Assembly (NCBI GenBank): GCA_035582835.1
Contig: JAYKAV010001267.1
Span: 1,206,857 to 1,270,856 of the forward strand
Direction of reading: 5' to 3'
Length of the DNA stretch: 64,000 bases
DNA from: Phoebastria nigripes
Lineage: Eukaryota > Chordata > Aves > Procellariiformes > Diomedeidae
The position numbers and the translations under genes were made by a program. Shown here piece after piece: positions 1 to 11,620 of the stretch. The first letter of the stretch is position 1. Each line of letters opens with the position of its first letter. The notes beneath the pieces are model-generated. The model did not search any database, was not told the origin of the DNA, and saw only the letters and a list, made by a program, of their open reading frames with translations.

Positions 1-239
1 CTCAAGTTGCACCAGAGGAGGTTCAGATTGGATATTAGGAAAAATTTCTTGACCGAAAGGGTTGTCAAGCACTGGAACAGGCTGCCCAGGGAAGTGGCTG
101 AGTCACCATCCCTGAAGGTATTTAAAAGACATGTAGATGTGGTGCTCAGGGACATGGTTTAGTGGTGGACTTGGCAGTGTTAGGTTCACAGTTGGACTTG
201 ATGATCTTAAAGGTCTTTTCCGACCTAAATGATTCTATG
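1..239 (+). mobile_element. CR1 LINE, 3' terminal fragment
   Basis: This is the 3' end of an avian CR1 non-LTR retrotransposon in plus orientation, cut by the window edge. It has the usual order of landmarks: a GAGGTTCAGATTGGATATTAGGA-like block, then CACTGGAACAGGCTGCCCAGGG, then the GACTTGATGATCTTAAAGGTC stretch, and it stops at the ATTCTATGA terminus typical of CR1. It is a dead 5'-truncated copy with no coding capacity. Identification rests on remembered CR1 consensus, not a search. Confidence 0.9.
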
Positions 240-1471
240 AACAGAATGACCACTTGACACCGAGTCAAGCCAAGAGAGGTTGTGCAACCTATCATGGCAA
301 TGCCACTGCACAAGTCGTAACTTCTTGCATTATTTTGGTTAATTCAGATTAGAGTGTCTGACAAACCTCTTGGGTCACAGCACTGCAAATATTATGTTGT
401 ACACCTTGAGTCACAGTTCTCTGGTGTTGCTTTTCCGGTTTATGGTGCAGTATAAAGCAAATACTGCTGTTATGATACAAATACGTCACCAAACCAATAT
501 GATGCCCTTGTATTAGTTTTGGAGCTATTCTGAGACACTCTGTGTTCAATAAACCCTGAGACTATGAAAACCAGGAGGAGTGATGCCCCTATTATCCCAA
601 ATCTCTCCCCCTGTCTAGACATGTACATGACTCACATGAAATTTTCAGTGGTGCCAGAGGAAAGTACTTTGTGGAAATAATCTGTTCCTAAGATGAAAGA
701 GTGAAAAAAGCTTGGAAATGGTTACAGGTGTACAAAAAGATCTAATGAATACAGAAGGGAAGGAAAAGGAAGTTGGAAAGAGTCTGAGGAACAGGATGAA
801 ATTAAAACATTTCTGCCCAATTTGCAGTTATTTGGTAACACAGGAATCCATTTCTGCATCATATATTATTAAAGAAGAGACTATTAGAGAGGCACACAGG
901 GCCATAATATCATCTAGAAAGTCACTGATAGCATCACACATGTAAGAAATGGAAAAACCTATTAACTCAGCCTGATAGTTCTCTGCATCTTTTCAAGGGC
1001 TCTGTCCAATCCCACTCTCCGAGTCATTTTCCGCATTAAGGCTTTCTAAGGAGGTTCTGGGTTAGTGCTACCAGTTGACCTGAATTTAATATTTCAATTG
1101 AAATAAATTGTTTTTTTTCAAACTTCTACCCACATTTTTCTATTTATTACCATAGAAATAAATTACTTTTCTTAATGTAACCAATAAAAGTCATTTAACA
1201 TGTCACTTACTCCTTCCAGAGATAAAGCTAGCCTGATGCCAGTACCAATAGCTGTGCACCCTGGAGCAGGAGATCACCAATAGAAAATGTCTATTGGAGA
1301 TCAACCAGAGATGGCTTAGAGGACATTTCCTCTAGTTTGAGGATATAATGCTGTTCATCTTTAACATTTCTTTATTTTTAGCTTTCTTTCATGCCATACA
1401 ATTATGTTTATGTAAGCTACATCCTATTAAATACCTGAATAGAAGACAGTCAGACGGAGGAATAGATGCTC

Positions 1472-1515
<44 letters not shown>

Positions 1516-4500
1516 NAAAAAAAAAAAAAAAAAGAAAAAATAAGACAGAAGAGAAGTAAAATTTCTAAGTACAAAGCAGATCCTTCCCTCACAAAAGTAT
1601 TGAGAAAATTACCATGAACAATAAGCATCATGAAATAACTCACGAAGAAGTATCTACTTCCTTTAAAGATAGGAATTTAAAAGCATGGAATAAAAGACTC
1701 CAAGGCATACAACAACAGACAAGGAAAGATTTGCTAGCAGCTCAGTAAGTGAACCTCACCCACTCGGTGCTCTGAGAGAGGCCACATTTGCAGGGAGAGA
1801 TAATACCAGCATGGAGAGGCACTAGAAAGCCGACCTCAGGTGGCATAAGCAACCTTCATTCTCACATTTCCCAGCTTCGTTGTACTCAATTTCACAACTG
1901 CAGTAATGTTTTGTTTCTGCACAGATGTGCGAGTGCTCAGCTCAGCGCTATGCACCAGTGTCACCAGTGGTGGTCTGGCCCTGTTTGAAGAAGTTCATTA
2001 CCCCAACCTAAGAGCACCCTATTCCCTTGACTGTAGTTAACTATAAGGCTTCAAGTCTTTTACATCCAGTAAATGTCAAGTCATTACTTATTTTATGTAG
2101 TCTTTTATAACATCTTCCCTGTATTTTAACCTTCACAATAAGATGAATCAACAGGCTGCAAAAAACTCCAGCCACCCAGAGTTTCATAGAATTGGATACA
2201 ACCTCCCTTTGACTGCTATGACAGACACAAAAGCTCCAGACTCACTCCACATAAGCCTGCAACCTGATGAGTAAGCATTCTCAGTCCATGCCGCAAGGGG
2301 ATATTGTCACTTTGGCTAGACAGACACCTGTCTGTGCCGCCTTCTGCGCTGCTGGGAGCTGGCACCCCCACACTGCCACAGCTCCCACTGCTCCTGCCAA
2401 GTGAACTGGTAGCACTCAAACTGTTTGCTCAGCAAATTAAACAGCTGCTATCACATGCAGAGATGTACCTCCCTTCCCCTGCTCTAATCATGCTGACACT
2501 GGGTACAGCAAAGACATGGCACCGTGGGCAAACAGCACAGACATCACCTATTCATCAGTGGGAACTATAAGGACCTGCTGGGGCCTGGCTACACCACCAC
2601 GCTGCTGCCGTGATCTTGCTGCTGCTGTAACCTGCACTTGCTGGAGGAAAGCCACCATAGAAATACCCATCTGTAGTATGTTTATGCCTTCTGTTGTGCA
2701 AACTCTGGGCAGTAGAGGCTTGAGCTGAACGGGCTATGAATCCCAAAAGCTTCTTGTAGCCAAGGCAGGTTCTGGCTCTTCCAGATCAAAGGGGACTATG
2801 AAAAATAAAACTGATTGCCCCATCTGGCCATTTACTCAGCTGCAACTAAAGAGCATACAACCAAATTTTCAGGTGTTTAGTATCTCTGAGTCTAAACTGA
2901 AACCAGGCACTAACATTGCATTGGGTTTCTAGGCAAGAGATGAGGAAATAGAGCCCAAGAGCTGGACGAACTGGCCGGCCAACTGGGCCCAGTACCTGGT
3001 GCTAGCTTCTCTGACCCCTCCATCAACCTCACAGATTAAACAACAGTCTCTACCTTCACTCTTATGACCCATGTAATACATAAGTGGACATGCACATCCT
3101 GTTGCTATTTACTTCAGCAGAACAGAAGCCTCCAGGACTCTCCTGAGAGCATCCCAACACACTTCTGTAGGTGTCAGCCTGCCCTGCATCCCACACTCCC
3201 ACTGGTTCTGCACCTAAACTTGGGCCCCAAAGCTGCGGAAGATAATCCCTGCCCAATACTTCCTGCCAGTTGCTCCCAGCTGCCTCAGGAAGGCCTTTTA
3301 AGCTCCACTGTGTCACTGGTTTCTTATTACCCCTAGTTTCTCACGATCTTCTTGCCTCCCCATCACAAGTGGGATGGAAGGTTTGATCCAGGCTAGACCA
3401 CCTTCTCGGCACACCTGGGAATAGCCAGAACTCAGCACCATGAAGCCCTTTCTCTAGGCAGGCAGCCTTCCACTGCAGGCCAGGTAAACAAATATACGGT
3501 CACACATACTTCCCAGTATACATTTTTATAGCAGTAAGAGCTAACTCCACATTGATTGACAGGCAGGAATTGCACAGATGACCAAATCATCACACACACT
3601 TTAAATCACAAGCCTGAGAAGTGCAGAATCAGTCCAACAGGTGAATCTCTCATGCAACAGCTGACGCTGGAAATTGTGCAAGAAGTGAGTGTGCGGACCT
3701 ATTAAAACATCTAAGTTACATCTTCCACGTTAAGACACATCAAGACAATAAATACAGGAGAGCCCAAATTTATTTTTGAGGCTTCTTGTACAGAGTATAG
3801 TGTTAAGATTGCACAGCCTAACCTGAGCAGTGTTCCTGTGACACAGAAACCCGGCTGGGAAGTACCTAGCTCCCGCTGCCTTCAGCACAAGCCATAGTTA
3901 GCCAGGAGCAGACAAGATACATTCGTGAAGCCCAGCTCAGCAAGGGTGACAAATACAGTTCCACAGTAGTTGAAGTGTTACTGTGAGAAGGGAGAAAAAC
4001 TTGCTTAATAGGAGCTGTTGGAACAAGCTGAGAATTTCACTGGGGGAAAACTAACTGGGAGCTGAAAGTCAACTAAATCAAATGAAAATGTCCATGAGAA
4101 AATGTAGATTATGCTGAAATTTCAAGAGGAGGAAGGAACACAGTGGATTATTGAATCATTTGCATCTTAGTGAGAGAGAGAATCGTGAAGATTTACAGGG
4201 GGGCAAGAAAAATGAACAGAACAAACCTGTGGCATTCCAGAATTTAAACACTAGGCTTTGATATTTCTTTTTGTGGAGAAGGACTAAACAGAACTCAGCT
4301 ACAAATACTGAAATCCCCAAACTCCAGTAACATGTTAAGAACTGAAATTTTCAAAAACACATTTTGGGTAGACAGGAAATGTTGATCATCTTCATTCCAA
4401 GTAACAAATGGGATTTCAAATACTTTTGTATTCAATCCATTTTCCAGACATGTGTACCTTTAATACATGTTAACAAAAACTTTTTAAAAACAAACCTATC

Positions 4501-5169
4501 ATGTGCCACTTTGAAACATTAAGTGTTTAAAACTTACTAAAAAAATTGACTGATACTGCGAAAATGAAGCTAAGTGAGTGATCTCAATGTTACTCATACG
4601 CACTTGCTTTAGTGTCTGACCTCAGGTTATTCCAGCGATAGCAGACTGCAACACAAACTGCATCTCGCTCCTCAAAATGAACGTGATGCACAAATATACT
4701 TTGATACCTTTATAATTTTATAGACAAACCTGAGTAGACAAAGTGTCTTATCATTGTGCTAATTTACATCTCAGAGATTTTATTTTTCTTTTAATGACAT
4801 ATAGTAACATTATAAAGCTGTCCTGTGAAGGAGGATATAGGCAGAGGCTATTGTACCTTTACATGAAATATATGAAGAGAAGGCAAGTCTTCCTCCTCTC
4901 CTCAGCCCTTTTACAAGCAAAAGAAAGAATAAAACATGTTATTAGCTCACCTAATCAGATGGAATTCAGGGATAACTAAAGGGATTTAATAATTAACAAA
5001 CAAGCTTTATTCTGTCAGTGCTTTACTTGGATTTCAAGTTCTCCTCAGCAAGTATCAGCTTAAGGACAATTGCCATATTTATTTTCTGAAATTCTTCATA
5101 TTTATCTCTAGTCCCCTTCTATTTAAAAAAATTCTCACAAATTTACTGATTAAATAGCTAGAAATAAAT
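240..5169. other. Flanking DNA downstream of RNF6, no gene seen
   Basis: AT-rich, non-repetitive-looking sequence between the CR1 end and an older repeat. The only ORFs are below 95 codons, lack recognisable domains and overlap on both strands, so I call none of them. It contains the poly(A) tract listed separately and a scattering of short A or T runs. Confidence 0.6.
1476..1533 (+). repeat. Poly(A) tract with an internal N
   Basis: A run of about 58 bases, all A except one N at 1516. The N and the length suggest the homopolymer was not resolved by sequencing. No recognisable retroposon body is attached on the 5' side, so I describe it only as a simple repeat. Confidence 0.9.
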
Positions 5170-5970
5170 GGTTAAACTTTGATTTAGAAGGCATTGCTAG
5201 TGAAATACCTGTGCTATGTGACATACTTATAAATGATTGGGGGGGGGGGAAGTGATAAAATCTGCAAATGGTACAGAATTATTGGGGTATTAGAAGCAAA
5301 GACAAATCACAGGAGGCAGGGTGCCCAGGATGATAAAAGGGCAGAGAAAATTTGACTTGCACAACATACAAAATAATCCAAGAGAAAAAAAATGTACACA
5401 ATAGTGTACACTCAAAAAAAAGCATGCAATAATCATTCTAAATTAGCAATTAACATTCAGAAAAGTGATCGTGAAATCTTTTTGCAAAAACTGTTAAGAT
5501 ATCAGCTCAGTGTTGAACAACAATCAAAAGCAAAACCAGAATATTAAGAATTATTTGGGAGATCACAGAGGGGAAAAAAGCAGTTGTTGTATCACCGTAT
5601 AATGCCTAGTGCATCCACATCTTGAATTCTGCATGAGTACCAGTTCTCCCATTTCAAAAGAGCAACAAGAATAGTTACAAAAGAATAGATTCTATATAAA
5701 AAGAGATTAATTAGGACTCCTCAGTTATTAAAAAACCAAAAAAACCTGAACCGACCAGCAAGGCAATGGGAGCCAAAGGCAGGTTTCTACAAATGCGGCA
5801 CTTGAGTCAGGCAGCTTCAAATATAAAGGAAAACCATGAAGAGACAAGGAAGTAGCAGAAGGCACCCATGTATTTAGATACTGTCAACATCAGGAGCTAA
5901 CAAAAGCAACAGAAAAAAAAAATGTAAAAAATAAGCTAGTTCTGATAATCATGTTTAAACCTCCTTACTT
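5170..5970 (+). mobile_element. Old CR1/L3-like LINE fragment
   Basis: Diverged remnant of the 3' part of a CR1-clade LINE. Recognisable blocks in order are a GCAAATGGTACAG stretch (the 'gcagatgatac' block of the reverse transcriptase region), GAACAACAATCAAAAGCAAA, then ACATCTTGAATTCTGCATGAGTACCAGTTCT. The copy is full of indels and stops, including an 11-G run at 5239-5249. Its divergence marks it as much older than the CR1 at the start of the window. Ends are approximate. Confidence 0.65.
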
Positions 5971-6629
5971 TTTAATATGGCTGAGGTAGCACTCAAGGAA
6001 GGTGTCAACAGTGTTTGCAATAATTACCAGTCCAAATCACATCAGAAGAGATCTTAATCATATCCTTAAACTCATCTAAATCTCATACGAGAATTTTTCA
6101 GAACTGCTTTTAGGAATAAAAAGAAGCACTTTTGTGGAACTTTTGACACAAGTTTTTTCACTTGCAAAACTGAAGTACACATCCAATGGCTTAACACAGG
6201 ATTTTATAGTTCCCCTTCAAGGATGTCATGAGCAGATGTTTTAACTGAAGCACCTGGCACAGAAGCACATTTGTCAAGACCATCTGTAGACACAGAAAGT
6301 CAGTGGGACTTCTTCACTTTAAGTATTCTTTCTATCGCTCAGAATATACACACATAAGAGTATTACACAATTCTGCCTTTCTCTAAGGATTGAGATGCAC
6401 ATTGCTCAAAAGATGAGTTTTGTAATGTTCAGCTTACTTCCAGAAGCCCCAAGAGTGCTTTGCCTTGCATTTTTATCTACCACAACAGCTAACACACACA
6501 TTGTGGAAACACAAGTACACAGCTGGGGAAACTGGGGAAAGAATAAAGTGAAAACTGAGATGGAACATCAAGAATGATAAATCTTCTTACCAATCTACAG
6601 GCTATGGCTCAACAGTAATTCACACAAAG
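5971..6629. other. Short intergenic stretch beyond the RNF6 3' end
   Basis: Unassigned AT-rich sequence between the old LINE fragment and the proposed RNF6 cleavage site. I see no gene, RNA or repeat I can name. Confidence 0.5.
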
Positions 6630-6657
6630 CCTCAATTATTTAGTTTGCAACTTTATT
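6621..6657 (-). terminator. RNF6: Candidate polyadenylation signal of RNF6
   Basis: On the minus strand AATAAA lies at 6652-6657 and is followed about 24 bases later by TTTGTGTG (6621-6628), a GU-rich element at the usual spacing for CstF binding. Cleavage would fall between the two. An ATTAAA on the same strand near 6680 is a weaker alternative. Confidence 0.5.
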
Positions 6658-7760
6658 TCTTTATAAGTTATTGGTATAAAGTTTAATATCTAATTATACA
6701 GTAATCTGGGGACTTTAAGGGAAGCTTATTTTTAGTGTCTTTTGCCATTTGGTCCTCAAACATGTTTTAAGAGGACTAATATTATACGTGTACCTTAAAT
6801 TTCTGTACAAAACCACTTCAAGCCTTTGTTTTGTTTTTCTGAGTAAGATGCACAAATCATGCATATTGTAGACAAGATAATGTTCAAGGAAATACTTCCC
6901 TCTTTAAACTAAGGCAGTTGAAAACCCATGAATATCAATTGAGTAATTTGGACGAGTAAAAAGGCTTCCTCAGTGCTCATGTATTCTTTGAGCAAATATC
7001 ATGTTCAGTAAGACACGCCCTCTTGGAATTATTGTTGATTCGATTGCTGTCTACATTGAAAAGACAGCGATTGTCAAAGACAGCATTTAATTATGTACAT
7101 TTTATAATGTCACTAACCCACCCACTTTTGAATATGAACTCATCAGCATTAAGCATTGTGTAAAACCACATGCAAAAATTGCCATAAAATTTTTTAAATA
7201 GAACCAAATTGGCAAGTTTTTGGAAAGGATATTTCAATGTTAAAAAAAATATACTGTCTATTAAAATGAGCACTTCAAGTAACTTAAATATCTTTAGCAA
7301 ACATGTCCAGCAAGAGACTCTCTGTAAAAGAAATTGTTCTTAGAACAAAAAGCTAATGAATGGCTATTTAGACACTAATTTTTCAACACAGTGGTGGGTC
7401 TGTGTGAAACAATTCGTAATCTAAATAAAGTGAGTCCATTACACTGTTAAAAAAACATACATTAAGCAGGACTGATTAACTATTGCATTTCTGTATTTAC
7501 AAAAGTGCTTAGCATAACAAAATTACCTAAAAAAATATAAACTTTACCAATATCATTTGGTTCTATGTGTACTCCTAGATCTGCACTTGGAGAAAAATAG
7601 TATTTACATTGCTAGATTTAGACAAGTTTCCTATTATTTTTAAAGAAGTTTAACAAAACTCCCCACACAAATGGACCCCTATGTAAGTCAATTCATTCCA
7701 TCTGGCTCATCATAAATAGAGCAGAAGCAAATCCTTGAGTACTGAGCAGTATAAATAATT
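6630..7760 (-). other. RNF6: RNF6 3' UTR (proposed extent)
   Basis: AT-rich sequence immediately after the RNF6 stop codon and inferred to be the 3' untranslated part of the terminal exon. No repeat is recognised inside it, in contrast to the LINE-bearing sequence further on, which fits a retained transcribed region. The distal limit is set by a minus-strand AATAAA at 6652-6657 followed by a TTTGTGTG block. Alternative nearer cleavage sites are possible. Confidence 0.55.
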
Positions 7761-9496
7761 CTAGCCATTGTCTGTAGCATTAGACCCCAATACAGGCTGC
7801 CGACAAATTGGGCAAGTGGAGTTTTCAGAAAGCCAGCGATCAATACAATGAATATGAAACTCATGCATACAAGGTAACTGCCTTAGCTTATTCCCTGTTA
7901 CATATTCATTAATGCAAACACTACATGTTTTACTTATTTCGTTTTCAGTGTGAATATCCCCATAGTTTCGGGTAGAAAGATTGTCAATCTGCTCTTTGGT
8001 TAAACCTCTTAAACGATCGTCATCATCATCTTCATTCAGCAGGAAGAAGTGGGCAAGTCGAAGTATGGGCAGCGTTCCATTTTCCACTAGGTTGTTAGCA
8101 TCTTGAGATTGCCTGTTATCTTGGTTTTCATTACTGCGACCATAGCGTTGAATATCATCACTCTGTCCATTTATTTCCCTACTGCCTTCTACTGCATGCC
8201 CATTTCTAGATGAAACCTCACTTGGATCACTGCTATTGTTTGCTGAACTTGAGTTATTCTGCTCTGACTGTACATCCGGTAAGCGATGACCACCTCTTTG
8301 CACTTCTGAGTTAGATTCAGTTTCCATTAAAGAACTCAGTTCTCCAAAGCCTGTCATAATTTGTCTAAGGATTGATCGAAGAGCCACTGATGAAGGTTCA
8401 CCAAGCCCAGTTTCTGAAATCCGACGAAGAGGTATCCGTATAGTGCTAACATAGGTTCGAATACCCGCACGTTCTGATCGTGATATCGTACGCCGAAATC
8501 CCCCACTGTCACTTTCAAAGGTAACTGTGTTTTCTGCCATTCCTACTCTAGAACGAGTTCTACTGGCAATACTGTCCCGGTCTCTGTTTTCTCCAGGACG
8601 AATTCTTCTCACCTGAAGATCTAATGTAATTGTTGGATGCCTTCTAACAGCAGCAACTGGCCTACCAGATTCCTCCTCTTCCAAAGTTATTCCCAAGGAT
8701 GGGGCTACACTGGAAAGCTGAGGAGTCTGAGTGTTACCTCTTGCTTGTTCTTCGGCAGGCTGTGGAGAAGGCTGAGCTGTTTGTCTTCTACTTCTGTTGA
8801 CTTGCTGTGCATTTCTATCCTGCCTCTGCCCATGTTCCTCAGAATGAGGAGTATTGCCTTGCCTTTGCAGTGGAGAGCGGCTTCGACTACTTAAAGTAGA
8901 CCTCAGCCGCAGAATTTCTAGTCTTTGGTTTGTACTCATCCGAACACTAGTTCTAGCTCTACCTCTTGTGACTCCTGTAGAAGTACCTCTTTCTGGCATT
9001 TCTCTTTGTTCACCAGCAGCTGCAGAATTATTATGTGTAGTATTTGTTTGGGAAAGGCCTGTCAACTCCCTCGTTCTACTCCTGAGCCTCCCTGAGATGG
9101 GATGAGAGGCTGCTTCAGAGCTTTGTGCCATGGAACTTCTTACAGACCTGGTTCTTGCAGTGCTTGAAGCATCACTGTTTGCCTCTCTTGCAGTCCTGCT
9201 CCTCGTTCGTGGGGTTACTGGACTGACAGATCTTTGATGTCTTCTTTCTAAATACATTCTGCTACTATCTATACCAACATACTCCTCACCAGCAGTTTCA
9301 AAACTGTTATGCTCATGATTTATGTTGATTTCAAGACTAAACCGAAACTCCCCACTGTTTGGATTTGTTCGACTCACGGCTCTCCAGGTTTGGTTCCCAC
9401 TCTGTCCACTGCGAGTGGCATTTCCTGTGCGACGAAATGTGTTCAGCCATTCAAGCAAAGAGTCACCATTTGAGTTTTCTCCAAGAACATCAGAAT
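7761..9496 (-). CDS. RNF6: RNF6 terminal coding exon: RING-H2 E3 ubiquitin ligase (residues 101-678)
   Basis: Encodes most of RNF6, a nuclear E3 ubiquitin ligase of the RNF6/RLIM family. The C-terminus carries a complete RING-H2 finger: C625, C628, C643, H645, H648, C651, C662 and C665 in the spacing C-x2-C-x14-C-x-H-x2-H-x2-C-x10-C-x2-C, which binds two zincs and recruits E2. N-terminal of it are a leucine-rich export-like stretch (about 576-587), an EDDDDD acidic run (589-594) and [12 protein letters not shown]. Further upstream are long Arg/Ser-rich stretches with RTRSR motifs (probable nuclear localisation) and conserved blocks LLEWLN (114-119), [18 protein letters not shown] (385-402) and an IRTYVSTIR block near 446-454. 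RNF6 rather than RLIM is indicated by [14 protein letters not shown], by the VLGSN...NG ending, and by CDK8 next door. The acceptor is TTTCTCTCAG just before 9496; the ATG at 9525-9527 is inside the intron and is not the start. Confidence 0.95.
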
Positions 9497-10733
9497 CTGA
9501 GAGAAACAAAGAATTGCAAACATTCATAAAACTGCTCGCTCAGCATACCATGATGCACTCCAAATCTTCTTTGCTTGCTGGGCCCTGACTTCAGAAACGT
9601 TACAGTAGCAGGACAGCTACCTTGCTACGCTAACGTAATTTTGCTGAAAATATGCTGTATGTAAAAACATCAGCAAAACTCATCAGTTCAACCTAGAATT
9701 TTTGTCTCACCAGCAGATACATGAGAAATTAATATGCCCAGGTGGCCTCTTCTGAGAAAGCGTTCAGATTTAGGTAGTCNAAAGTTAGTTGTTTTTGTCC
9801 AATATCTGTCCCTCGCTTAAGCTATCAATTTGAAGGTATCCTAGTCAACTAATTTTGATAAAGCAAGGATAAGTATGAAAGATTTTGTCTTCTTTTGGAA
9901 AACTTTTTAAAAAATTGTTTTCTATAAGCAGCAGAATAAATGATGCATGGTTTCAACAGATTTGCTCCTTTTGTGCAAATATACTCTTTTCCTACTACAA
10001 TATCCACAGCTCCACTCGCAAATCTCCTCCAACCACAAGCTCAAGAACAGATACAACTGTTGTGGTTAGTGCTAACTACATGTATAAAGCAAGCCAATGG
10101 TCACGATAACAGCGAAGGCTTTCCCTTGAAGGGATCAGATTAAGCTCTCCCTACTCCATCATCTCCCTACTTTCATGAAACCTGCAAGAACTTTGGTATC
10201 TTTGTTTCCAAGTTGCCTGTTCCTCTCCTAAATCTGACTAGAATTGGCCAAATGATTAAGCCAATATTGCTGGGGAAGTGAAGACAGTGCACATAATACA
10301 AGCCTCACTCCATTAAAACAAATGGAAATGAAACAACAAAACCAACAAAACAGTGGAGAGGTTAACTGTTTCGCAATTAACGTCTTTTCTGTTCCAACTT
10401 CTCTAATACATGATAAAACCTTTTAAGAATTAGAAGAATGAAAATTATTTTTGTGCTGTTAAGTTTACTAGCAAAGGGAAACCAGGAAAAGAGGAGAAAG
10501 TAATTTGTGGCTGACATAAATCAGTTTTCATTTAGTATTTCAAGTTTGTTTTCATATCATTAGGAAGTCTCTCTTACTTTTAAAACAATCCACAGAGGCA
10601 CAACGAAAAAACAAGACTTGAAATGGCTGGTACTGAAATCCATCAGCATTTCTCTTAAATATCTGTACAGAACAATATTTATCTATCACATACTATGTGT
10701 ATCTATATATATATATGAATGAAGAATGTTTAC
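9497..10733 (-). other. RNF6: RNF6 intron between the last two coding exons
   Basis: Bounded on the minus strand by a GTAAAC donor (GT at 10732-10733) and a pyrimidine-rich CAG acceptor (AG at 9497-9498). It is phase 1, splitting the codon for Asp101. AT-rich, with a single N at 9780 and a short (TA)n tract near 10706; I see no other feature. Confidence 0.85.
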
Positions 10734-10841
10734 CTCCAACAGTTCTACCTTCACCTTCTCTGTTATCCAGATCAGTCTGTGATGCCAGACGCTCCTTAGC
10801 CCCCTCCAAGCGTTGCTGCAACTCTTCTGCTGTTATTTCCC
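10734..10841 (-). CDS. RNF6: RNF6 internal coding exon (residues 65-100)
   Basis: A 108-nt exon that starts after TTATTTCAG and ends before GTAAAC on the minus strand. It reads in frame from the start-codon exon, giving GEITAEELQQRLEGAKERLA followed by a polar segment ending RTVG, and closely resembles human RNF6 at the same place. The Leu/Glu-rich pattern suggests a helix. It is too short for ordinary ORF finding and was located by splice sites and by the gap in the protein between the two larger exons. Both flanking introns are phase 1, so skipping it would keep the frame and remove 36 residues. Confidence 0.92.
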
Positions 10842-11407
10842 CTGAAATAATTTACATGTTGATAATGCTGTTAGATAAGACATTATTATTGGCTCAACAC
10901 AGCCATGCAGAAATAACAATATTTTCTATCTTGAAGGAAAATCTTCAGAAATAAGGTAAAATTAATGAAACCAAAAAGAAAACAGCACTACCGTGAAATT
11001 GTAATACAGGTACACAGATAACAGAGGAAGTAGGTAGTGGGGTGGAAGAAAAAAAGGTGCTGAATATGTCAAAAGCATGCCAACTTCCAGTAACAACTCA
11101 GAGGCCCCCAAAATTGCTACATACCAACAGATATACTTTAGTGTACCAGATGTAAATTGTTTGGATATTACCTATATACAGAGATGTTGCGTTTGGAAGA
11201 GTTATATTTCTATTCCAGCTTTAGTATCTATTTAAGTTGTTAATTTTTACTGAATATCATAAATTTTGAAGGGAAATGGAGGGCTTTTTTCCTTTCTACA
11301 AAGCCACAGACATCAGGCTACTTGAGTCATACAACCACATGCGATGCCTGACAGCAGGAGTGTTACTTCACATTACATCTTTTCTGCTGAAGGTAGCCAC
11401 ATCTTAC
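10842..11407 (-). other. RNF6: RNF6 intron between first and second coding exons
   Basis: A short intron of 566 bases with a GTAAGA donor (GT at 11406-11407) and a TTTCAG acceptor. Phase 1. Nothing else recognised in it. Confidence 0.88.
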
Positions 11408-11620
11408 CAGGAGTGCCAAGCAGGTTGCTGTCCCTCATTAACCTGTAGTCTTCTTCATTGAGTTCATTAATGAACTGGTAATAGGCCTCCTCCCTACTGA
11501 GGCGCTCCAGCTGTCGTTGTCTCTCATCTTCACCGTGACTATGCTCTTGTGAAGATGCCTGCTCATTGCCATTCCCTGCACGGTGCCGAGGGCGATCCAT
11601 AATGATAATGCCAGGCTGTC
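11408..11620 (-). CDS. RNF6: RNF6 start-codon exon (5' UTR 11601-11620, residues 1-64)
   Basis: Minus-strand exon entered by a TTTTGTTCAG acceptor and ending CCTG|GTAAGA. Translation starts at the ATG whose A is position 11600, in a strong context (A at -3, G at +4), with only 20 bases of 5' UTR in this exon. It encodes a charged N-terminus followed by [20 protein letters not shown] (31-50) and [15 protein letters not shown], the conserved N-terminal block shared by RNF6 and RLIM. Joined with the next two exons the reading frame is 193 + 108 + 1736 = 2037 nt, exactly 678 codons plus stop; from memory human RNF6 is about 685. The upstream non-coding exon or exons lie toward the CpG island. Confidence 0.93.

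Noticed and set aside
1348..1617. ORF with a polylysine run
   Set aside because: The lysines are translation of a poly(A) tract with an N in it; no conserved sequence on either side.
7422..7428. AATAAA near 7423 as the RNF6 poly(A) signal
   Set aside because: It is on the plus strand, while RNF6 is transcribed on the minus strand.
9525..9527. ATG opening the long RNF6 frame as a start codon
   Set aside because: It is in the intron upstream of a clear TTTCTCTCAG acceptor; the true frame enters from two upstream exons that match RNF6.
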